Of a stretch of DNA of 7,210 bases, positions 1 to 5,262 are shown piece by piece (positions within the stretch are counted from its first letter, which is position 1; the number at the start of each line of letters is the position of its first letter). The DNA is from Maritimibacter sp. (GTDB lineage: Bacteria; Pseudomonadota; Alphaproteobacteria; Rhodobacterales; Rhodobacteraceae), in NCBI GenBank assembly GCA_020441225.1, contig JAGRMP010000329.1, positions 1,910 to 9,119 of the forward strand, read 5' to 3'. The translations under genes were made by a program, and so were the position numbers. Under the pieces are notes generated by a model, which was given only the letters and a program-made list of their open reading frames with translations, did no database searches and was not told where the DNA came from.

Positions 1-1156
1 CGATCACCTCGGCCTCGGCGTCGCCCACCGAGTAGACCCAGCGCACCCGTCCGTGGCGGACATGGCGCAGGATCGAGCTCACGGTGGTGCCGCGCGGGTT
101 GACATGGGCGTCGATGTCGAGCGGACCCATCAGCGGAATGAGCGAGGTATCGTTGACCAGGCAGATCGCCATCGGGCAGCCGGCGGCCTTGCCACGCACG
201 CTGGCGAGCATGTTGACCTTGTCGTCGTCGGTCACCGCCAGCACCGCATCGGCGCGGGCGATCCCGGCCTCCCGGAGCAGCTCCATGTCCATCGCGTTGC
301 CGTGCAGCACCACGGTGCGTTCGAGCGCGTCGGCGGCACGTTCGGCAATCTCGCGGTCGAGCTCGATGACCTTGGCGCGGACCCGGTCGGAGCGCCGTTC
401 CAGCGCCTCCGCGACCGCGAGGCCGACGTTGCCGCCGCCGAGGATCACCACCCGTTCCTGGCGCTTCACCTCCTTGCCGAAGACCTCGAGCGTGCGGTTT
501 GAATCGGTGCTGTCGGTCATCACGTAGACCTGGTCGCCCGGAAACAGCTGGTCGGTGCTTTCGGGCACGAACAGCGCGCCGTCGCGGCGCACGCCGACGA
601 CAATGGTCTTGAGGGTGGAGAACAGATCGGTGAGCTGCCTCAGCGGCGTGTTGACCACCGGGCATTCCTCGTCGATCTGGATGCCGAGGAGCGTCGCCCG
701 GCCGCCGAAGAACAGTTCCGCATCGAAGGCCGAGGGGGCGCTGAGCCTTCGCAGCACCGCCAGCGCCACTTCGCGTTCGGGGCTGATGACCACGTCGATC
801 GGCAGGTGTTCGCGGCGGTAGAGGTCGGAATAGATCGCGTCGAGGTAGCTTTGCGCCCTGAGCCGCGCGATCTTTCTGGGGATGTTGAAGATCGAATGCG
901 CCACCTGGCAGGTGACCATGTTGACTTCGTCGGAATGGGTCGCGGCCACCAGCATGTCGGCGTCGCGCGCACCGGCGCGTTCCAGAACGTCCGGATAGGA
1001 GGCGAAGCCGGTCACGCCCTGGACGTCGAGCGTCTCCATCGCCCGGGCGACGAGATCGGGGTTGTTGTCCACCACCGTCACGTCGTTCTTTTCGCCCGAA
1101 AGATGGCGCGCGATCTGCCAACCGACCTGGCCCGCGCCGCAGATGATGACCTTCAT
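1..1156 (-). CDS. trkA: Trk system potassium uptake protein TrkA (3' end off the window)
   Basis: TrkA is the peripheral, cytosolic, NAD(H)-binding subunit that gates TrkH/TrkG-type potassium channels in the inner membrane. I translated 385 residues of a protein that is usually about 458. A first RCK_N Rossmann domain spans about residues 1-130, with the dinucleotide loop GAGQVG at 7-12 and the acidic end of beta-2 at D30. A TrkA_C domain spans about 144-215. A second RCK_N domain starts near 235, with GGGNVG at 240-245 and acidic E266/D268; it is intact to the edge, and the last TrkA_C domain is off the window. The ATG at 1154-1156 is preceded by GGAG (1163-1166 on the plus strand) six bases upstream, which supports this start. 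In many alphaproteobacteria trkA directly follows ntrX; here sulP, an unknown gene and a chemoreceptor lie between them. The reading frame shows no damage. Confidence 0.95.
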   Translation of the reverse strand, partial: MKVIICGAGQVGWQIARHLSGEKNDVTVVDNNPDLVARAMETLDVQGVTGFASYPDVLERAGARDADMLVAATHSDEVNMVTCQVAHSIFNIPRKIARLRAQSYLDAIYSDLYRREHLPIDVVISPEREVALAVLRRLSAPSAFDAELFFGGRATLLGIQIDEECPVVNTPLRQLTDLFSTLKTIVVGVRRDGALFVPESTDQLFPGDQVYVMTDSTDSNRTLEVFGKEVKRQERVVILGGGNVGLAVAEALERRSDRVRAKVIELDREIAERAADALERTVVLHGNAMDMELLREAGIARADAVLAVTDDDKVNMLASVRGKAAGCPMAICLVNDTSLIPLMGPLDIDAHVNPRGTTVSSILRHVRHGRVRWVYSVGDAEAEVI

Positions 1157-1181
1157 TACGGTCTCCGTTCTGTCCCGGCAC

Positions 1182-1211
1182 AGGATTGGCAGAGGGGGCG
1201 GGAAAGGTCAA
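1182..1211 (-). promoter_or_regulatory. Candidate sigma-70-type promoter for trkA
   Basis: Read on the minus strand, TTGACC (1206-1211) matches five of six bases of the -35 consensus. It is followed after 18 bp by AATCCT (1182-1187), a weak -10 with three of six matches. A start near 1175 would give a leader of about 18-20 bases that contains the GGAG ribosome binding site. The placement is coherent and fits trkA being cut off from the ntrYX operon, but the -10 match is poor, so this is only a candidate. Confidence 0.35.
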
Positions 1212-1230
1212 CGCGGGGTGTGAGCGATAC

Positions 1231-1282
1231 CGGCGGCAATGGGCGGGTGCGGCGGACCGGCGATTTCCCGTTGAAGCCGCCG
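1231..1282. repeat. Imperfect inverted repeat between trkA and sulP
   Basis: CGGCGGC (1231-1237) pairs with GCCGCCG (1276-1282), and AATGGG (1238-1243) pairs with CCCGTT (1267-1272) through one G-T wobble. A three-base bulge (1273-1275) separates the two stems. Together they make about 13 paired positions around a 23-base loop. No run of T follows on either strand, so it does not look like a standard terminator. It overlaps the candidate sulP -35 element, so it could be an operator, or a chance product of the high GC content. Confidence 0.3.
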
Positions 1283-1300
1283 GAACGATCGTCTTATCTC
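1271..1300 (+). promoter_or_regulatory. Candidate promoter immediately upstream of the sulP ATG
   Basis: TTGAAG (1271-1276) matches four of six bases of the -35 consensus. After a 17-bp spacer comes TTATCT (1294-1299); shifted by one base, TATCTC (1295-1300) gives a three-of-six -10 match. A -10 at this place would start transcription at or within a few bases of the sulP ATG at 1306. This fits the lack of a recognisable ribosome binding site there and suggests a leaderless transcript. The match is weak and rests on reading by eye. Confidence 0.3.
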
Positions 1301-1305
1301 CGCGC

Positions 1306-2571
1306 ATGAAGCCCAAGATCCTTACCACGCTGCAAAGCTACGACCGCAGCCAGTTCCTCGGCGATCTGGTGGCCGGGGTGACCGTTGCGATGGTCGCCCT
1401 GCCGCTCAGCCTGGCCATTGCCATCGCCTCGGGCGCGGGGCCGGAAAAGGGGATCGTCACCGCGATTGTCGGCGGCTTCCTGATTTCGCTGCTCGGCGGC
1501 AGCCGGGTGCAGATCGGCGGGCCGACCGGCGCGTTCATCGTCGTGGTCTACGGGGTGATCGCCGAACACGGCTATGACGGGCTGGTGCTGGCGACGCTGA
1601 TGGCCGGAGCGATCATGCTGGTGGCCGGGTTCCTGCGGGCGGGCAATCTCGTGGCCTATGTGCCCGAACCCGTCATCAACGGGTTCACCATCGGGATCGC
1701 GGTGATCATCGCGACCAGCCAGGTCAAGGACCTGCTGGGGCTCTCGGTGGCCGAGGTGCCCGCGGAATTCATCGCCAAGGTCGAGACGCTCTGGGCGGCG
1801 CGGGACACGTTCAGCCCGCTCGCCCTCGTGCTGGGGCTGGGGACGATGGTGCTGATCACCGCGCTCAGGCGGCTGGCGCCGAAGTTTCCCGGCCTGATCG
1901 TCGCGGTGGGGGTGAGTTCGGCGCTCGTCGCCGTCGCGGCCCTGCCGCTCGACACGATCCAGTCGCGCTTCGGCGATCTGCCCCGCAACCTGCCGCTGCC
2001 GGCACTGCCCGAGATCAGCCTTGCCCGGCTCACCGAATTGCTGCCGTCCGCGCTTGTGATCGCCTTTCTCGCCAGCATCGAGTCGCTGCTGTCGGCGATG
2101 GTCGCGGACAAGATGATCGGCGGCCACCACCGGCCCAATGCCGAGGTCATGGCGCAGGGCTACGCCAATATCGGCTCGGCGCTGTTCGGCGGCCTGCCCG
2201 CGACCGGCGCCATCGCGCGGACCGCCACCAATGTGCGGGCGGGCGGCAAGACGCCGGTGGCGGGGATTGTCCATGCGCTCACGGTCCTCCTGGTGATGCT
2301 CGTCGCCGCGCCGCTGGCGGGGTATCTGGCGATGCCGGCGCTGGCCGGTCTCCTGGTGCTGACCGCCTGGAACATGAGCGAGCCGCACAAGTGGCGCGGC
2401 TACATGCAGACCCGGGTCTCGGACCGGGTGCTGCTGGTCCTGACCATGCTGCTCACCGTGTTCGCCGATCTGACCATCGCCATCGGGGTCGGCGTGTTCA
2501 TCGGCCTCGCGCTGCGCCTGCGCCGCCACGACGTCGGCGTCGAGAAGGACTGGACCCCGCCGGACCGGTGA
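1306..2571 (+). CDS. SulP-family inorganic anion transporter lacking a STAS domain
   Basis: This is an inner-membrane transporter of the SulP (SLC26) family, whose members move sulfate, bicarbonate, C4-dicarboxylates or other anions; the substrate cannot be read from this sequence. The 421-residue product has the family's N-terminal block (GDLVAGVTVAMVALPLSLA, 19-37), the GGSRVQIGGPTGAF motif (64-77), and the conserved core ASIESLLSAMVADKMIG (256-272) with E259, followed by NIGSALFGGLPATGAIART (288-306). Hydrophobic segments alternate with short loops to about residue 405. The usual cytosolic STAS domain is absent: the protein ends 16 residues after the last membrane segment, against about 500-570 residues for full members. 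The open frame reaches back to a TTG at 1186, but family homology begins just after the ATG at 1306. No Shine-Dalgarno sequence precedes that ATG. It is divergent from trkA. Confidence 0.9.
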   Translation: MKPKILTTLQSYDRSQFLGDLVAGVTVAMVALPLSLAIAIASGAGPEKGIVTAIVGGFLISLLGGSRVQIGGPTGAFIVVVYGVIAEHGYDGLVLATLMAGAIMLVAGFLRAGNLVAYVPEPVINGFTIGIAVIIATSQVKDLLGLSVAEVPAEFIAKVETLWAARDTFSPLALVLGLGTMVLITALRRLAPKFPGLIVAVGVSSALVAVAALPLDTIQSRFGDLPRNLPLPALPEISLARLTELLPSALVIAFLASIESLLSAMVADKMIGGHHRPNAEVMAQGYANIGSALFGGLPATGAIARTATNVRAGGKTPVAGIVHALTVLLVMLVAAPLAGYLAMPALAGLLVLTAWNMSEPHKWRGYMQTRVSDRVLLVLTMLLTVFADLTIAIGVGVFIGLALRLRRHDVGVEKDWTPPDR

Positions 2572-2576
2572 GCCGC

Positions 2577-2595
2577 GCCCGGGGCCGGACCGGGC
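2577..2595 (+). other. Short GC-rich hairpin just after sulP
   Basis: GCCCGG (2577-2582) can pair with CCGGGC (2590-2595) around a seven-base loop, starting six bases after the sulP stop codon. No T-run follows, so it is not a canonical intrinsic terminator. It could slow transcription or protect the 3' end of the message. Such stems are common by chance at this GC content. Confidence 0.2.
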
Positions 2596-2603
2596 CGGGT
2601 ATC

Positions 2604-2633
2604 GGCGTGGGCGTGGGCGGTGGCGGTGGCGGT
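2604..2633 (+). repeat. G-rich tandem hexamer run in the sulP downstream gap
   Basis: Two copies of GGCGTG (2604-2615) are followed directly by three copies of GGCGGT (2616-2633), giving five G-rich hexamers in a row. Together with the G-runs at 2581-2599, this makes a plus-strand segment with many GG and GGG tracts, able in principle to form a two-layer G-quadruplex in RNA or single-stranded DNA. It lies between the sulP stop and the likely start of the next gene. Confidence 0.5.
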
Positions 2634-2724
2634 GGAAAGGCGCGCTTTCCGGGGCCGATCGTGGACAACCGTCGCCAACGCTGCCAGATTTCCGCGCAGA
2701 ACCCCAAAGTTACGAGAGTTTCAC

Positions 2725-3606
2725 GTGTCGTTTCGCCAGTTCCAGGCCCTGCATGACCTCAGGGCCGCAGCACTCCACCTGGTCAACGGTCTGAACCGAG
2801 ATCCGACCCCCACGGAGGCAAGAGTGCGGGGCGCGCTCGAGGCGATCGGCGCCGATCGCGTGCCGGATTGGCGGCTGGCCCTGAGCGACGGGGACCGGAC
2901 CGCAGTGGCGACCGCCTCCTGCGCCCCGGAGGACGGGCGCGACGCGTTCCTCTTCGCGACCTGCGTGCGGCTTCTGGACCGCTCCGGACAGCCCGGTCGC
3001 GCCGGTGATTGGGACCGGGAGGTCGATGCGTTTTCGGACGCCTACCGCAGCGCGCCGGATGCGATTCGGGCGGCGATCTTCAACGGCTTGCCGGCGGGGG
3101 CGGGCAGACCGGAGGACCGGCTCACCGACAGCCGGGACACGGTGATCGCGGCGCTGCTCCCATTGGCGCGCCGGTTGACGGCGGAGGAACGGGCCGAGAT
3201 CTCGGCGGCGGATTACGGCTGCGATATCGCCCGGCACCGGGCGGCGCTCGACGCCCTGCTCGCGACGACGGCGTGTCGGTTCCCCGACCACTGGTTTCCG
3301 GCGGAGGTCGTCGAACTGACCGCCCATGTGCCGAAGGCCCCGGGCTTCGCAGGATGCAGCGCGCTGGTTCTGGCGAACGCGATCTATGACGATGACCACG
3401 TCGATCACGCCAGTTTCCGCTGGCACCAGCACCGGCACGCCTACCCGCGGCTGAAGGCGAACGAGGCGGGTCCCCTCTTGCGTGGCTTCCGGTATCTGTA
3501 CGAGGCGCTTCCGGATTGGGATCCGTTTTGGGACGTCCGGCGGCCGGAACGGATGTCCTTGGATCACTTCCTGCCCTGGTCTCCGTCCGGCCCGGACGCA
3601 GGCTGA
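2725..3606 (+). CDS. Hypothetical protein of unknown function
   Basis: I do not recognise this protein. Third codon positions are rich in G and C on the plus strand, which supports it as the coding strand. The preferred start is the GTG at 2725, six bases after GAGAG (2714-2718), giving 293 residues; the frame is open further upstream to a GTG at 2620, but that extension is low-complexity and translates G-rich repeat DNA. The product is soluble-looking, with no signal peptide or membrane segment. It is alanine-, arginine- and aspartate-rich, with a helical-looking first half. A striking histidine/aspartate cluster lies at 222-239, including DDDHVDH and WHQHRH, followed by an aromatic-rich tail (WDPFWD at 265-270, a conserved-looking HFLPW at 281-285). 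The cluster could bind a metal, but that is a guess. It follows sulP on the same strand after 153 bp, so co-transcription is possible but not shown. Confidence 0.75.
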   Translation: MSFRQFQALHDLRAAALHLVNGLNRDPTPTEARVRGALEAIGADRVPDWRLALSDGDRTAVATASCAPEDGRDAFLFATCVRLLDRSGQPGRAGDWDREVDAFSDAYRSAPDAIRAAIFNGLPAGAGRPEDRLTDSRDTVIAALLPLARRLTAEERAEISAADYGCDIARHRAALDALLATTACRFPDHWFPAEVVELTAHVPKAPGFAGCSALVLANAIYDDDHVDHASFRWHQHRHAYPRLKANEAGPLLRGFRYLYEALPDWDPFWDVRRPERMSLDHFLPWSPSGPDAG

Positions 3607-3673
3607 CCGGCGGCGTCGCGGCGGCCCGTGGACCGGGATCGCTCGGACCGACGCCGATGTCGCCCGCGCAACC

Positions 3674-3699
3674 GATCCGTTGAACCGGCGGAGCGGATC
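3674..3699. terminator. Weak inverted repeat between convergent genes
   Basis: GATCCG (3674-3679) and CGGATC (3694-3699) form a perfect six-base inverted repeat around a 14-base loop, in the 131-bp gap between the stop codons of the unknown gene and the chemoreceptor. A second arm pair (CGCGGGC 3708-3714 with GCCCGCG 3731-3737) abuts the receptor's stop codon. Neither has a T-run on either strand. The location fits a bidirectional terminator, but the structure alone does not prove it. Confidence 0.25.
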
Positions 3700-3737
3700 A
3701 GCGGGGGCGCGGGCGCGCGCCGCGGATCGGGCCCGCG

Positions 3738-5147
3738 TCAGCTGATGCGATAGGCGAGGCGCAGGCCGCCCCAGTGCTGGCCGCCGACGAAGATCGGCGC
3801 CGAGAGGTCTTTCATCATCATGAACGCACCGCCGCCCATGTCGCGGCGGTAGACCTGCAACAGGAAGGGTTCGGTATTGCGCCCGGCCTTGAGCCCGACG
3901 CGGTCGTCGAAGATCCGGCGGTTGCGGCTGTTGGCGGCGTTCCAGACCGGGTCGGCGCTCTGGGGGTGGGAAAACTTGCGGTTGTGGGTCGGCAGATAGC
4001 CGTTGCGGTCGACCGCGGCGCAGAACACCACGCGCGGATCGAAGTCGAGCGCCGCTTCCTGGATCGGCGGCAGGAGCCGGTCGGTGAGCTCGGTGAAGGG
4101 CGCCATGACCTGCACCGGATCGGTGCCCGGGATCTCGCGGTAGCGGGTATCGAACAGCGCCGACAGGCTGATCCGGTGTTCGGCGACAGCGGTTTCGAGG
4201 GCCGCGCTGATGGCGGTGGCATCGGCCTTGACCCGGTCGATGAACCGCTGGTCGACGGTGCCGCCACCCAGGCCGACGCTGGCCTGGACCATGGTCTCGG
4301 ACCGGTCGATCAGCGAGCGCACCTTTTCGCTCGCGTCATGCACGCCGCGCGCGGTCCACTCGGCGCTTTCGCCGATGCTGCGGAACGTCGGCAGGAAGGT
4401 GTCGAGCGCCTGGGTCATGCCGGCCTGTTCGCCCTGCAGCGTCTGGGCATGGACGATGCTCTTCTGCGCCGCTTCGGCGATCTCGCCCACCGCCCGGTCG
4501 GCCGCGGCGGAATCGGCGATCACCTCGTTGGCGGTGCCGGCGACCTGACCCGTTTCCTCGGTCAGCACGCCGACCCGGCCCGACAGGGTCGACACCTGGT
4601 CCGAGATCGTCGCCGCAGCCTTGGCGGTGCGGCCGGACAATTCGTTGATCGCCTCGGCGACGACGCCGAAACCGCGCCCGGCGCTGCCGGCACGCGCGGC
4701 CTCGATCTTGGCGTTGATTGCGAGGATGTTGATCTGGCTCGCGATGGAGGCGATCTCGGCGTTCGATTTGAGCACCGTTTCCAGCGCCGCGCTCATCTCG
4801 GCCATCTGGTCCGTGAGGCCCTGGACCCAACTCGCGACATCCTGCGCGCGCCGGGCGCCGGATTTCAGAAGCTCGATCGAGCCGGTGACCGTCTCGCCGG
4901 TGCCGGCCGAGATCTCGGCAAGGTCCTCGAGCCCCGCGCGCATCCGAGCGCCCGCGGCGGTGAGCTGCTGGGCGGAGGCCGAGACCTCGCGGATCGCCGC
5001 CGTCTGGGCACCGGATCGGTGGTCGACCTCGTCGAGAAACCCGGAAATCTCGACAACCTCGAACCCGAGCGCCGCGGCGTGCCCGGCGAGGCTGGAAAGC
5101 TTCGGATCGATTGTCTGTTCGGCCGCGAACGTCTGATCCTGTATCAT
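3738..5147 (-). CDS. Soluble methyl-accepting chemotaxis protein with C-terminal sensor-like domain
   Basis: This is a 469-residue chemoreceptor-type protein, expected to form helical bundles that control CheA kinase through CheW. No membrane segment or signal peptide is visible, so it should be cytosolic. The MCP signalling hairpin fills about residues 20-295. Its tip is recognisable around 138-165: QINILAINAKIEAARAG followed by GRGFGVVAEAINEL, close to the family consensus but with I139 in place of the usual Thr. A second, globular domain of about residues 325-469 follows, with VFCAAVDRNGYLPTHNRKF (374-392), NRRIFDDRVGL (409-419), MGGGAF (437-442) and a HWGGLRLAY ending (458-466). I take this to be a Cache/PAS-like ligand- or redox-sensing domain known from other alphaproteobacterial receptors; the fold is inferred. 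The ATG at 5145-5147 has GGGAG six bases upstream (5154-5158). It is co-oriented with ntrX, 114 bp downstream, with no convincing promoter in that gap. Confidence 0.9.
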   Translation of the reverse strand: MIQDQTFAAEQTIDPKLSSLAGHAAALGFEVVEISGFLDEVDHRSGAQTAAIREVSASAQQLTAAGARMRAGLEDLAEISAGTGETVTGSIELLKSGARRAQDVASWVQGLTDQMAEMSAALETVLKSNAEIASIASQINILAINAKIEAARAGSAGRGFGVVAEAINELSGRTAKAAATISDQVSTLSGRVGVLTEETGQVAGTANEVIADSAAADRAVGEIAEAAQKSIVHAQTLQGEQAGMTQALDTFLPTFRSIGESAEWTARGVHDASEKVRSLIDRSETMVQASVGLGGGTVDQRFIDRVKADATAISAALETAVAEHRISLSALFDTRYREIPGTDPVQVMAPFTELTDRLLPPIQEAALDFDPRVVFCAAVDRNGYLPTHNRKFSHPQSADPVWNAANSRNRRIFDDRVGLKAGRNTEPFLLQVYRRDMGGGAFMMMKDLSAPIFVGGQHWGGLRLAYRIS

Positions 5148-5240
5148 GCGCGTCTCCCGCTCGGCGGCCGGATGTGGCCAAGCCGGTTCGCGGGGACCGT
5201 AGCAATGCGGAATTACCGTGAGATTAATGGCCGACAGTTT

Positions 5241-5262
5241 GGGCGCGGCCCCGGGGCCGCCC
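5241..5262 (-). terminator. GC-rich hairpin at the 3' end of ntrX
   Basis: Read in the direction of ntrX transcription, bases 5262-5255 pair with 5250-5241, leaving a two-base bulge (5246-5245) and a four-base loop (5254-5251). This gives an almost pure G-C stem that overlaps the last base of the ntrX stop codon. The bases that follow read AAACTGT, not a U-run, so a classical intrinsic terminator is not supported. It may be a weak or partial terminator between ntrX and the chemoreceptor, or a 3'-end stabiliser. Confidence 0.35.

Noticed and set aside
1186..1305. A 40-codon N-terminal extension of SulP from a TTG at 1186
   Set aside because: The extension is Gly/Arg-rich, unlike SulP N-termini, and overlaps the intergenic promoter region. 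The ATG at 1306 places the family homology near the N-terminus.
806..1309. A 167-codon plus-strand frame over the trkA start
   Set aside because: It lies antisense to well-supported trkA codons and has no recognisable motifs.
1294..2529. A 411-codon open frame on the minus strand across sulP
   Set aside because: It mirrors the high-GC codon use of sulP. Its product is Gln/His/Arg/Asp-rich with no family character, while the plus strand encodes a clear transporter.
2620..2724. A 35-codon N-terminal extension of the unknown protein from a GTG at 2620
   Set aside because: It translates the G-rich hexamer array. The GTG at 2725 has a GAGAG site at proper spacing.
2710..3567. A 285-codon open frame on the minus strand across the unknown gene
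   Set aside because: Third-position GC and protein composition favour the plus strand. The antisense product is Arg/Gly/Val-rich, as expected from a shadow.
4336..5205. A 289-codon open frame overlapping the chemoreceptor in another frame
   Set aside because: Its product is an Arg/Gly-rich string typical of out-of-frame GC-rich DNA, and the receptor frame has clear MCP motifs.
5148..5240. An A+T-richer pocket at 5211-5228 as a promoter for the chemoreceptor
   Set aside because: The best -35/-10 pairing I could find matched only about three of six bases in each box, too weak to list as a feature.
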